Shown here one piece after another: positions 1 to 7,689 of a DNA stretch of 64,000 nucleotides (within the stretch, counting starts at the first letter, position 1; each line of letters begins with the position of its first letter). Source of the DNA: Mycoplasmatota bacterium. Its GTDB lineage: Bacteria; Bacillota_I; Bacilli_A; Izemoplasmatales; Hujiaoplasmataceae. A model generated the notes under the pieces. It was given only the letters and a program-made list of their open reading frames with translations. It was not told where the DNA came from and did no database searches. Both the position numbers and the translations under genes were made by a program. The stretch lies in NCBI GenBank assembly GCA_016342455.1, contig JAEIOE010000004.1, positions 25,070 to 89,069 on the forward strand, written 5' to 3'.

Positions 1-1188
1 ATTATCTTCAGTTATTCTTTTTTGCAAAACTTCACTTGGCATAAAGAAATGAGCTAACACAAACTTCTTATTGCTCTCCTTTTTCTGAATAACAAGAATT
101 GCTGCAGTTAGATCTGTTGTTGAGGATAAATCTACACCCCCAATAGCATAACTATCTCTTAAATCATCGATGTTATATGTTTCGTCATTGTTCAAATCGT
201 CAAAATTGAGCCATGAACCTGAATCAACTTGTTTAATGTTAAAGTCCTTACATAGCATCGTTACTCTTGTTGATAGATCATGTTTTGATTTATTCATCAC
301 ATCTTCTAAGTAGCTATTAAGCTTAACGACGCCAATACTCGGATTTGATTTCTGCCATGTATTTTTATCCTCATATATTTCATTTACGGAGTCTTGTGTA
401 TAAAGCCAGGGAAGAACTCTTTCATCTTGTATCTCACCTTTAAGCATCTTACGACTATAATCAAGTTTACTATCTAAAAACCCACCGACTGTTGTTCCTT
501 CGGTGGTTATGATAAATATAAGAGGTTCTTTTTTAGTAGATTGTGATTGTTTGATTGCATCATAGACTTTTGAATCCGTCATCTCATGAACTTCATCGAT
601 ACAACCTACTTCGATGTTATATCCATCTTTATTTCTAGATTGAGCTGATAATTTCTTGATCTTGTTTTTCGTTTTTGGAGAATAGATGTAAAAGATATTT
701 TTCTTGCTTCTTGTTTCCTTTGATAATGATGGAGATTGCTCTCGCATATTATTAATTTCTTCAAAAAGAATGTTTGCTTGTTCTGTTGTATTAGAAGCAC
801 AGATAATGTCAACTCCGCCTCTTGAAAGAAAGAACTCAGCAATATCTAATCCAGCAACAAAGGTGGTCTTACCATTCTTTCTAGCAATCAACAAAATAAC
901 TTCATTAAATCTTCTAAGGCCTGTATCAACAATTTTGAATCCATAAGCTGTCTGAATGATCGCTTTTTCCCATAACTCAAGTATAAATGGCATCCCGTTA
1001 AATGGTGATTTAGTATGCTTACAAAAGGTCTCTATAAAACTAATTCTTAAATTACCTGGTTTCTCATCAAATATGTATCTAGGGTTTTCAAGATCAAGAA
1101 TCAATATATCAAGTTGTTTCTTGAGTTCTTCTCCTACAAGAATATTTCCTTTTTCTATTTCTTGATAATATTCAACTAAATAGTTCAT
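1..1188 (-). CDS. terL: Phage terminase large subunit (partial, runs off the left edge)
   Basis: ATPase-nuclease motor that packages phage DNA into the prohead. I translated the minus strand from the ATG at 1188: 396 codons stay open to position 1, so the C-terminus is outside the window. The ATPase has a Walker A-like ARKNGKTT at residues 102-109, a Walker B with catalytic acids CIDEVHE at 196-202 and a coupling motif ITTEGTT at about 227-233. A GGVDLSS stretch near residue 350 fits the first Asp of the RNase H-like nuclease. This is the Terminase_1 type found with P27-family small subunits in Firmicute siphophages. Its ATG overlaps the stop of the upstream gene in an ATGA junction, so the two are translationally coupled. 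Family identity is secure; host range and completeness of the phage are not visible. Confidence 0.93.
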   Translation of the reverse strand, partial: MNYLVEYYQEIEKGNILVGEELKKQLDILILDLENPRYIFDEKPGNLRISFIETFCKHTKSPFNGMPFILELWEKAIIQTAYGFKIVDTGLRRFNEVILLIARKNGKTTFVAGLDIAEFFLSRGGVDIICASNTTEQANILFEEINNMREQSPSLSKETRSKKNIFYIYSPKTKNKIKKLSAQSRNKDGYNIEVGCIDEVHEMTDSKVYDAIKQSQSTKKEPLIFIITTEGTTVGGFLDSKLDYSRKMLKGEIQDERVLPWLYTQDSVNEIYEDKNTWQKSNPSIGVVKLNSYLEDVMNKSKHDLSTRVTMLCKDFNIKQVDSGSWLNFDDLNNDETYNIDDLRDSYAIGGVDLSSTTDLTAAILVIQKKESNKKFVLAHFFMPSEVLQKRITEDN

Positions 1189-1508
1189 TCAGCTGCTCTC
1201 TTAAGAAATTCATCAAACGCATCATCTCCATCATCTACTTGTGTACCAAGAATGGTATTAAGTGTTTTTATTACTGTACCATATGAATTCACAAGCTTTG
1301 TATAATATTTAGCAGCTTCTGTTTGCCGTTGCGATCCTTTAGTTGATATTTGAACTGCTCCATATTTTCTAATTTGTCCTTGAAGTTTATCAAGTTCCAC
1401 TTTCATAAAAGCAGCTTGATATATTAAAGTGTCAACTAGCTCTTTCTTTGATTCATCAACCAAAGAAAAAAGCGATATTAATCGCTCATATTCTTTAATT
1501 ATTATCAT
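1185..1508 (-). CDS. Phage terminase small subunit, P27-like
   Basis: Probable DNA-recognition subunit of the packaging terminase: 107 residues, charged and helical, directly upstream of and overlapping the large subunit. The motif KYYTKLVNSYGTVIKTL near residues 67-83 and the acidic tail resemble P27-family small terminases, but the call rests mainly on position. The start at 1508 lies inside the end of the protease gene and has only a weak ribosome binding site, so it is probably translated by coupling to that gene. A second gene in the element (6842-7327) also looks like an HTH small terminase, so one of the two may have another job. Confidence 0.65.
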   Translation of the reverse strand: MIIIKEYERLISLFSLVDESKKELVDTLIYQAAFMKVELDKLQGQIRKYGAVQISTKGSQRQTEAAKYYTKLVNSYGTVIKTLNTILGTQVDDGDDAFDEFLKRAAE

Positions 1509-2190
1509 TCTTAATTTTTTCTATCACTTCAAAAACATGTTTAATGGAATATATCAATGCAATTCCAGTATTTTCTTTTATAAAGTACTTTGTTTCTCTA
1601 GGATTATTTGGGTCATCTGTTGGTTCATATACCGGTGTTTGGTATGGTTGGTAACCACTAATTACACCAAGAAAATTCATTTTATCTTCACGATCAGTTA
1701 ATGCAACTCCACCCGAAAAACCCTTATTATTCATTACATCAAGCAAAAGAAACTCTATTCCATTTTCATTTTTAATAGTTGACACAACACCTTTTTTGAT
1801 TAGTGGAATTGGATTTCCAGTACCCAAATTATGTTCTGTAGTTCTTAGTCCTAGTGGATACCCTAAAATATATACATCTTCTCCATATAGTAATCCATTA
1901 GTAGTTGTTGTGATGGGTAAAGTAGGTGTTATCTGTGTATTATTTAAATATTTCAATACTGCAATATCAATACTATTATTTTCATGAAAATATAGTTGTG
2001 CGTTTAGATTCTTCCATTGATTATCATTGAAAACTTGTAAATAAATAATGGATTTGTCTGCTATTCCTTTAAAAACATGTTTTGCAGATACTAGATATTG
2101 TATTCCGTTATCTTCTACTGTAAAAGATGAACCAAGTGCATTATTAAATTTAATTTGCAATACTCTTGTTAATGCATTTACTGTAATCAT
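1495..2190 (-). CDS. Trypsin-like serine protease encoded in the phage packaging operon
   Basis: A 231-residue S1/trypsin-fold protease with a readable catalytic triad: His38 in SAKHVFKG, Asp75 in NSIDIAVLKY and Ser159 in NKGFSGG. The fold also shows the expected YILGYPLG strand before the Ser loop. There is no signal peptide or membrane segment, so the enzyme should act in the cytoplasm. A good ribosome binding site (AGGAGG) precedes the ATG. The gene sits between a cos-like DNA segment and the small terminase, which is not a place where a protease is normally found in this type of phage. The upstream neighbour is a tandem HEPN-like protein. Target unknown: it could be a maturation enzyme, a lysogenic conversion gene, or a defence component that cleaves a partner. 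Confidence 0.82.
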   Translation of the reverse strand: MITVNALTRVLQIKFNNALGSSFTVEDNGIQYLVSAKHVFKGIADKSIIYLQVFNDNQWKNLNAQLYFHENNSIDIAVLKYLNNTQITPTLPITTTTNGLLYGEDVYILGYPLGLRTTEHNLGTGNPIPLIKKGVVSTIKNENGIEFLLLDVMNNKGFSGGVALTDREDKMNFLGVISGYQPYQTPVYEPTDDPNNPRETKYFIKENTGIALIYSIKHVFEVIEKIKNDNN

Positions 2191-2297
2191 AAATCAATTT
2201 CCTCCTGTTTTTCGGTTTTCAAAAATCTTACCTCGCGTATTTTAATCGTCCCCTAGCGCGGTACCCTTTGATATAATTTTTGATGAAGAGGGGGGGA
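2191..2297. other. Candidate cos/packaging region (G/C-tract DNA)
   Basis: A 107-bp gap in AT-rich DNA that holds, on the minus strand, a C6 run, then GGGTACCGCGCTAGGGGACG, then ACGCGAGG and finally the protease ribosome binding site. Related phages often have a G/C-rich cohesive-end site between the HNH endonuclease gene and the small terminase gene, and this stretch has that look. Here extra genes lie on both sides of it. Location and composition are seen; cos function is inferred. Confidence 0.4.
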
Positions 2298-3410
2298 TTA
2301 TAATTCCAGTAAATAGTCAAATAGCGACATGCCTTTATTGTTTAAATCACTTGCTATAACTACATTATCATAAATTTCCAATCTCCTAAAAAGACTTCCT
2401 TTATCAAATATATCTTCTATGTTTTCTTCGACCATTGACAGATTCGAATTTCCATCCATTTTTATTGGATAACGAAACTCATCAGAGTTTACATCTTGAT
2501 CATGAACTTTTTTGAGTACTTCTCCTATTTCACATAGTTCTGTTACATTTGACAACTCAATTGTTGGTCCTCTGCCATCACCTAAATCTTCAAGAATAGA
2601 TACTACTTTATTCCACAGTCCTATTATTTTATGTTTTTTATTCCTAAATATTTTAAATGCATCATCAGTCATTATGTAATAGATAATATCTTTTAATACT
2701 AATTCAATCGATAATCTTTCAAAATATAATCTTTGAAAATAATAATCATCATATTCTATAAGAAATTCTGCAGCCTTATTAAATCCATTCATTTGATACC
2801 TAAAACTTTTTGATAATCCGCCAGTACCAATTGTGGAAAAAATTCTGTAGTTTACTTGTGTTTCAGACACAAAATCTATTGCTTTTGAATTTCCTTTAAA
2901 TTTAGTCTTATTATCATTAATCATCAAATCGAATAAGAACTCAGATATCTCAAAGGCATTGAAAAGTTTAACTAAATCGATCCATACTTGATTCTCAAAA
3001 TTATAACTGCCAAACAAACCAAATGGATACCTGAAGAAATCTGAATCTGGATCAACCTTATCAATGTAATCAATCAACTTCTTAAATTCAATACTATCAG
3101 ATGTATTTAAAACCAGAATCTGTTTAACATCATCAAATAAAGTAACTAAATTGTGTTTATTTGTGGCCAACATTGTTATGACTTCCTCTTTATCTTTACA
3201 TTCAACGATTAAGACATATTTTAAAACTAATTCTAAACTGTGTCTAAAAGAATACAAACAAGGAAATATTAATTGATCCAAGTATTTTGGTGTTCCCTCA
3301 TTAACCAATTTTTCGAACATCATTTTTGACGTCTTAAAAAATTTAACACTCATTTCCATAAACTTTTTTGATACATTATTCTTCCACAAAATAAATTCAG
3401 AATCATTCAT
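2298..3410 (-). CDS. Tandem HEPN-like protein of unknown function
   Basis: A 370-residue soluble protein built of two copies of one domain. Copy 1 has FRHSLELVLK (55-64), NKHNLVTLF (84-92) and DPDSDFFRYP (120-129). Copy 2 has FERLSIELVLK (230-240), KKHKIIGLW (258-266) and DVNSDEFRYP (306-315), in the same order and with similar spacing. The helical R-x-x-x-E-L/K-H/FRYP pattern resembles HEPN-fold proteins common in toxin and defence loci, but I cannot assign a family with certainty or say whether it is an RNase. No membrane segment. It lies between the HNH gene and the cos-like segment, an accessory position, and precedes the trypsin-like protease on the same strand. Confidence 0.55.
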   Translation of the reverse strand: MNDSEFILWKNNVSKKFMEMSVKFFKTSKMMFEKLVNEGTPKYLDQLIFPCLYSFRHSLELVLKYVLIVECKDKEEVITMLATNKHNLVTLFDDVKQILVLNTSDSIEFKKLIDYIDKVDPDSDFFRYPFGLFGSYNFENQVWIDLVKLFNAFEISEFLFDLMINDNKTKFKGNSKAIDFVSETQVNYRIFSTIGTGGLSKSFRYQMNGFNKAAEFLIEYDDYYFQRLYFERLSIELVLKDIIYYIMTDDAFKIFRNKKHKIIGLWNKVVSILEDLGDGRGPTIELSNVTELCEIGEVLKKVHDQDVNSDEFRYPIKMDGNSNLSMVEENIEDIFDKGSLFRRLEIYDNVVIASDLNNKGMSLFDYLLEL

Positions 3411-3463
3411 ATTATCACAACCTTTTATATAATTATATCAAAAATGAATTGTAAAAACGAGGA

Positions 3464-3748
3464 TTATTTACGAATCATATCACCATTGGAATCAAATTCT
3501 ATCGAAGGACTAAATCGCTTATGTTCTTTGTTATGACAGTCTTTACACAAGAGTTCTAAGTTTTCTTGATTAATGCTAATAGAAACATCTCTGACATTAT
3601 CTATTGTTAATCGTTTCTTATGATGAACTTCTTCACCTAATTTACCACAACGTTCGCATAGTCCATTAACTTCACGTATCTTGATTTCTCTTGCTACTGC
3701 CCAGACACTAGACTTATAGAAATTGTGGATCACCTTAGGTTTTCGCAT
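3464..3748 (-). CDS. HNH endonuclease (phage packaging-associated)
   Basis: A 94-residue HNH nuclease. Zinc-binding CERCGK near residue 33 and LLCKDCHNKEH near 67-77 frame the HHKKRL nuclease strand. Small HNH proteins next to terminase genes are needed, in several Firmicute and lambda-like phages, for specific cutting at cos during packaging, so this is probably part of the packaging machine. The gene start overlaps the end of metK by 14 bp, which couples the two. The insertion of two accessory genes between it and the terminase is unusual. Confidence 0.88.
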   Translation of the reverse strand: MRKPKVIHNFYKSSVWAVAREIKIREVNGLCERCGKLGEEVHHKKRLTIDNVRDVSISINQENLELLCKDCHNKEHKRFSPSIEFDSNGDMIRK

Positions 3749-4865
3749 ACAGTTCTCTTAATTGATTAATCTTATCATCTACATGTTCCCATCGAACTGA
3801 AAGATCTTCTCTACCGAAGTGTCCATAAGCAGCTAACTCTTTGAACTTGACTTTATCCAATTCAAGTTCTTTTCTTATATTTTCAGGTTTAAAGTTAAAA
3901 ACATAATTAACCAATGATGTGATTTCATCATCATCTGTAACACCAGTATCGAATGTATTAACAAGTACACTAACTGGCTTTGCTACTCCTATTACATATC
4001 CTAAGCTAACTTCGCAATGTGTGGCCAAACCTGCCCCTACAACCGCTTTTGCAACGTATCTGGCATAATAAGCCGCGCTGCGATCAACCTTGCTTACGTC
4101 CTTACCAGAGAAGGCTCCTCCGCCATGTCTTGAGTAACCACCATAAGTGTCAACAATTATTTTTCTACCAGTTAATCCAGAGTCAGCATATGGTCCTCCA
4201 ATTACAAACTCTCCAGTAGGATTTATGAGAATATCAGCTTCAACTAATGTGTCAAAGTCAAAGACCTTTGTTAATACTTCATTGATTATGATATCTTCAA
4301 TAAACTCTCTATCAAGTCCTGGTTTTGTTTGAGCTGAAACAACAATGGTTTGTACTTTCACAGGTTTTCCATTTTCATAACCTATAGACACCTGGCATTT
4401 ACCATCAGGACCAAATATGTGAGAATATTTCTCTTTTCGAATCTTATCTACTTCTTTTGATATTTGATGTGCATACATAATAGGTAATGGCATGAATTCT
4501 TGTGTTTCATTACAAGCGTAACCGAACATGATCCCTTGATCACCCGCACCTTGTTCTTTGTTATCACTAGAATCAACACCTCGTGCGATATTTGGTGACT
4601 GCTTACTAATCTTTTCTAATACAACAAACTTCTCATCATAACCAATCTGTTTTACTGTATCTTTTGCAATTTGAGAATAATTGACAACTGCTGTGGTTGT
4701 TACTTCACCGAATACAAAAATCAAATCATCTTTAATTGCTGTCTCAACTGCTACTCTTGCATTCTTATCTTGTTCTAATATTGCATCTAAAATTGCATCA
4801 CTGATTTGGTCGCATACTTTATCAGGATGTCCACTAAATACAGATTCACTTGTTACAATTTGCAT
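3735..4865 (-). CDS. metK: S-adenosylmethionine synthetase, phage-borne
   Basis: Makes SAM from methionine and ATP in the cytoplasm. At 376 residues it is close to the usual 380-400. The methionine/ATP-binding SGHPDKVCDQISDAILD is at the N-terminus, GDQGIMFGYAC is near residue 110 and the phosphate-binding GGGAFSGKD is near 245, so all key motifs look intact. It lies inside the phage operon, 30-60 bp after a hairpin terminator, overlapping the HNH gene. Phage MetK probably keeps SAM available for the methyltransferases of the element (the ParB-methylase at 5656 and HsdM at 15134). A host copy may exist elsewhere. Start chosen at the ATG behind AGAAGGAGAG. Confidence 0.95.
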   Translation of the reverse strand: MQIVTSESVFSGHPDKVCDQISDAILDAILEQDKNARVAVETAIKDDLIFVFGEVTTTAVVNYSQIAKDTVKQIGYDEKFVVLEKISKQSPNIARGVDSSDNKEQGAGDQGIMFGYACNETQEFMPLPIMYAHQISKEVDKIRKEKYSHIFGPDGKCQVSIGYENGKPVKVQTIVVSAQTKPGLDREFIEDIIINEVLTKVFDFDTLVEADILINPTGEFVIGGPYADSGLTGRKIIVDTYGGYSRHGGGAFSGKDVSKVDRSAAYYARYVAKAVVGAGLATHCEVSLGYVIGVAKPVSVLVNTFDTGVTDDDEITSLVNYVFNFKPENIRKELELDKVKFKELAAYGHFGREDLSVRWEHVDDKINQLRELYAKT

Positions 4866-4891
4866 ATATCCACTCTCCTTCTAATATAACG

Positions 4892-4911
4892 AAAAAAGGA
4901 GCCTTAGCTCC
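4892..4911 (-). terminator. Hairpin terminator after the DUF6329-like gene
   Basis: GGAGC/GCTCC stem with a 4-nt loop, followed on the minus strand by six T. It overlaps the stop codon of the gene at 4904 and lies just before metK, so metK transcription depends on read-through or antitermination, or on a promoter I cannot see. Confidence 0.65.
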
Positions 4912-5203
4912 CAATTGATGTTTTTGGTAAATATGCTGTGTACCTCGCATAATGATATCCTTCGCTTTCAACAAGGATTCCAAAATCATGTTGTTCTGAT
5001 GTTACCAAGATACAATGGAACGTTCCTTCATTATCGCAATACATTAAATCAATGTTATCTTTAATGAAATCATAATCGTCTAATGGATTCTTTATGAAGG
5101 TTTCAAGTAAGTCAGGTTCAATCAATACTTCTTTTTCAATCACAAACTCATCTTGTGGAATGAGTTCATAGTTCACTGCTTTTCTAATAAAGTTTGCTTT
5201 CAT
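4904..5203 (-). CDS. Phage protein, DUF6329-like
   Basis: A 99-residue protein of unknown function. The C-terminal half has YDFIKDNIDLMYCD, then HCILVT, then GILVESEGYHYARY, a pattern I associate with small uncharacterised phage proteins of the DUF6329 type. I chose the ATG at 5203 because GGGAG stands 8 nt before it and it overlaps the preceding stop as ATGA; an upstream extension has no ribosome binding site. It lies in the packaging operon between the papain-like gene and metK. Confidence 0.6.
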   Translation of the reverse strand: MKANFIRKAVNYELIPQDEFVIEKEVLIEPDLLETFIKNPLDDYDFIKDNIDLMYCDNEGTFHCILVTSEQHDFGILVESEGYHYARYTAYLPKTSIGS

Positions 5204-5577
5204 TGTGTAATCTCCCATGCTGTATATACTGATCTGTAAGTACAATCCCAAGTATCAAGTATTACTCCATCAACGCAAGCTGTAATGTGTCCTGCCATTT
5301 TTAGGATATAAATTCCCTTTGGGTGTAGTTCTGCAAAATCAGATCCTTTGATTCTTGGTTCACCTTTTACCGCTTTGAATATCAGTCTTGGATTTTTTTC
5401 TAAATACTTATACAAAAACAATGTGTCTTTGTATCCGGAAAATCCTAACTCGCGTTTCTTTTGATTTAACTCTTTCCTACATTCCAAGTAATCTTTGTTG
5501 GTAGCTGTTGCGATTGCTCTTACAACACAATCTCCAGTTTTGATTCCTTTTGGATGTGCATTAAACTCTTTAAACAT
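5200..5577 (-). CDS. Phage papain-like/C39-like protein
   Basis: A 125-residue phage protein of the type starting with a His-Pro-x-Gly turn and TGDCVVRAIA. The arrangement of Cys17 in GDC, His97 in MAGHITACVDG and Asp108 in VILDTWD is what a papain-like or C39-like cysteine peptidase fold would show, so it may be a small peptidase or an inactive relative. The role in the phage is unknown. It has a strong ribosome binding site (AAAGGAG) and its stop overlaps the next gene (ATGA). Confidence 0.55.
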   Translation of the reverse strand: MFKEFNAHPKGIKTGDCVVRAIATATNKDYLECRKELNQKKRELGFSGYKDTLFLYKYLEKNPRLIFKAVKGEPRIKGSDFAELHPKGIYILKMAGHITACVDGVILDTWDCTYRSVYTAWEITQ

Positions 5578-5601
5578 TCTTTTTAGTCTCCTTTAGTATA
5601 G

Positions 5602-5624
5602 TTTTGTTACTCTATATATCACTC
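5602..5624 (-). promoter_or_regulatory. Shared 23-bp box, copy 1
   Basis: Read on the minus strand this 23-bp segment matches the plus-strand segment at 22041-22063 at 20 of 23 positions (GAGTGAT, TATA, AGTAAC and AAA blocks). Both copies stand just ahead of a ribosome binding site (genes at 5577 and 22076). TTTGTTACT inside it is repeated in inverted orientation at 5660-5668. It could be an operator for one of the phage repressors; that is inference. Confidence 0.35.
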
Positions 5625-5655
5625 TAAAGGCATTAAAAAGCAAGTTATATTTTCA

Positions 5656-6891
5656 CTATAGTAACAAATTATCAAAGATATCAAAACCGCTCAATGGAGA
5701 CGTTTTTCCGTTTCTCATTAAATAGCAATCTTCTATTGATTCACTATGCCTGATATACCTTTTTACAATTACATCAACAAATCTTTCATCAAGCTCCATC
5801 AAACAACTTTTACGATCAAGTTGATCAGCTGCGATCAATGTAGATCCAGAACCACCAAATAGATCTAAAATCGTTTCATGTCTTCTACTTGAATTAGCTA
5901 TTGCTTTTCCTACTAGCTCTAGAGGTTTCATTGTTGGATGTTCTTCACTCTTCCTAGGTTTGTTATAGTTCCATATGGTATCTTGAGTTCTATCATCAAC
6001 AAAGAAATGAGCTGCGCCTTCTCTCCATCCATAAAGAATAGGTTCATGTCTCCAATGATAGTCTTGTCTTCCTAGTACCAATGCATTCTTTTCCCATATT
6101 ATTTGTTGTGCGTACTTAAAACCCGCTTCAAGATACGATAATAAAAAATTCTTGAGTTCTGTTGCCGCATGACAAACATAGATTGCACCACCTGGTTTTA
6201 AATGATCATACATGTTTTTATATGCATTGTATAAAAAAAGATAGAAGTTATTATCTCCCATCTTATCGTTTTTGATTTTACCTGCAGTTCCTTCATAATC
6301 CACATTATAAGGTGGATCAGTAAAGATCATATCTATTGTCTTGGAATCTACTAATTTATTTACATCTTCACTTTTTGTAGAATCCCCACACATAACTCGA
6401 TGATTGCCAAGTATATAAACATCCCCTGGTTCACTAAATGGAACTTCTGAAATCTCGTCTTCAACATCAAAATCATCATCAGAAGCATTATCCGGAAGCA
6501 ATTCTTCCAATTCCTCAAATCCAAATTGAAGCATGTCTATATTGATAAAAGAAAGTTCTTCTTCAAGTTTTGAAAAATCCCAGGTCGCTAGTTCAGCGGT
6601 CTTGTTATCAGCTAATCGAAATGCTTTGATTTGCTCGTCATTTAAGTCATTTGCTATAACACATGGGACCTCTTCCAAATCAAGCAACACAGCGGCTTTT
6701 AAGCGCGTGTGTCCGGCAATAATAACATTGTCTTTCGTTATTACAATCGGAACCCTGAATCCAAACTCTTTGATTGAATTAGCTACCGCTTGCACAGCGT
6801 CATCATTATTCCTTGGATTATTATCATATACAACTAAATCTTTACTCTTCTTCATCATCACTAGCATTTGTCCAATCATCCTCTTTTGCAT
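5656..6891 (-). CDS. ParB-like nuclease domain fused to DNA adenine/cytosine-N4 methyltransferase
   Basis: A 411-residue phage methyltransferase. Residues about 17-100 form a ParB/Srx-like domain (AGHTRLKAA at 59-67), followed by an acidic linker. The methylase has the catalytic TDPPY at 191-195 and a C-terminal SAM-binding LDLFGGSGST near 350, the order of a beta-class N6A/N4C enzyme. Such fusions are common in phages and methylate their own DNA, which can block host restriction or mark packaging sites. It overlaps the upstream gene by 50 bp, and the true start may be one of the in-frame ATGs at 6867-6855 rather than 6891. MetK from the same operon would supply SAM. Confidence 0.9.
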   Translation of the reverse strand: MQKRMIGQMLVMMKKSKDLVVYDNNPRNNDDAVQAVANSIKEFGFRVPIVITKDNVIIAGHTRLKAAVLLDLEEVPCVIANDLNDEQIKAFRLADNKTAELATWDFSKLEEELSFINIDMLQFGFEELEELLPDNASDDDFDVEDEISEVPFSEPGDVYILGNHRVMCGDSTKSEDVNKLVDSKTIDMIFTDPPYNVDYEGTAGKIKNDKMGDNNFYLFLYNAYKNMYDHLKPGGAIYVCHAATELKNFLLSYLEAGFKYAQQIIWEKNALVLGRQDYHWRHEPILYGWREGAAHFFVDDRTQDTIWNYNKPRKSEEHPTMKPLELVGKAIANSSRRHETILDLFGGSGSTLIAADQLDRKSCLMELDERFVDVIVKRYIRHSESIEDCYLMRNGKTSPLSGFDIFDNLLL

Positions 6892-7327
6892 TCAGTCTTT
6901 TTTCCATCAAATCTAATTCACGTTTCTTTTCGTTATATTCTCGGCCAAAGTTAGTAATTAGAAGATATCTTAATGCCTTATAGTCTGGCTTCTCTTTTTT
7001 GTTATGCTTTTCAATTCTCTCTTTTCTTTTACCATTTCCATCTTTTTCAATATTTGTTTTGGTATCTTCTGAGAATGCACCGATAGCAAGTTGATACATC
7101 GAATCTAACAAATTCTTCTTCAAACCTTCTTTTCCTTTATAGATTGCATCTTTGATTTTTGGATGCTTTCTTTTTAACCCTATAAAAGTCTTCTCGCTAA
7201 TTCCTAAAGATTCAGCAAGCTCACGTTGAATTATTCTTTTCGAAGCTAGTTCTTCTATTTCCTTTAATTTCTTTTTTAGAACTCCATCTTTTTCCCATTG
7301 CTGGTATGAATCTAGTAGTTTTGGCAT
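6842..7327 (-). CDS. HTH small-terminase-like phage protein
   Basis: A 161-residue basic protein. A helix-turn-helix spans about residues 27-50 (IIQRELAESLGISEKTFIGL), followed by a helical, highly charged body and an acidic tail. This is the build of HTH-type small terminase or packaging-site recognition proteins. It is the first gene of the packaging operon, behind a strong AGGTGA ribosome binding site and a 240-nt leader that carries a terminator hairpin. Because a second small terminase candidate lies next to TerL, this protein might instead be a regulator or a partner of the methyltransferase it overlaps. Confidence 0.6.
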   Translation of the reverse strand: MPKLLDSYQQWEKDGVLKKKLKEIEELASKRIIQRELAESLGISEKTFIGLKRKHPKIKDAIYKGKEGLKKNLLDSMYQLAIGAFSEDTKTNIEKDGNGKRKERIEKHNKKEKPDYKALRYLLITNFGREYNEKKRELDLMEKRLNAKEDDWTNASDDEEE

Positions 7328-7406
7328 TGGCTAATCACCTCATTGTTTCTCGCACTAAACAGTCAAAACTGAAGTTATTCGATATTCGAGCCTACAAATC
7401 TATCTG

Positions 7407-7438
7407 CAAAAGAAAAAGGAACTCGATCTACGAATTCC
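7407..7438 (-). terminator. Hairpin terminator inside the packaging-operon leader
   Basis: Stem 7418-7425 with 7431-7438 (8 bp, one mismatch, 5-nt loop), followed on the minus strand by TTTTTCTTTT. It lies between the putative promoter at 7578 and the first gene at 7327, so it either ends transcripts arriving from the cargo genes or acts as an attenuator overcome by antitermination. Confidence 0.6.
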
Positions 7439-7577
7439 TGTTACTTCTAGGCTTCTTTTTAGCCAGTACTCCACGATACTTTGAGTTTATCAAAATTCGC
7501 AAGTTTTGTCTACAAGCTTTTAGCACAATTTTATCTAGATAGTGCCTTTTAGGGTATGTAACTTATAGCCATATTGG

Positions 7578-7583
7578 AGTATA
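7578..7583 (-). promoter_or_regulatory. Putative -10 hexamer of the packaging operon
   Basis: TATACT on the minus strand, 23 nt downstream of the 43-bp element at 7607-7649. No good -35 is present, which fits a promoter that needs an activator bound to the 43-bp element. The same pairing with 22 nt spacing is found at 18641-18646. The rest of the 362-bp gap 7328-7689 holds the leader, the terminator and no convincing gene. Confidence 0.45.
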
Positions 7584-7606
7584 GTTGTAATACATTTTTT
7601 GTATAT

Positions 7607-7649
7607 TTGTGCGTATGTTCGTGTTACCGTTCACAAGTATTACTGGTAA
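7607..7649. repeat. 43-bp prophage element, copy A
   Basis: Matches 18669-18711 in the same orientation at 40 of 43 positions. It contains GTTCGTGTTACCGTTCACAA and the inverted pentamers TTACC/GGTAA. The intergenic position ahead of the packaging operon and the fixed distance to TATACT suggest a binding site for a phage regulator. Confidence 0.75.
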
Positions 7650-7689
7650 CGCTTCATAAAGAATATGTTTGTGTATATTTTTGAACATG

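Noticed and set aside
7441..7560. tRNA or small structured RNA in the packaging leader
   Set aside because: Local pairings exist (GGCAC with GTGCT), but no cloverleaf or known RNA family; left as leader.
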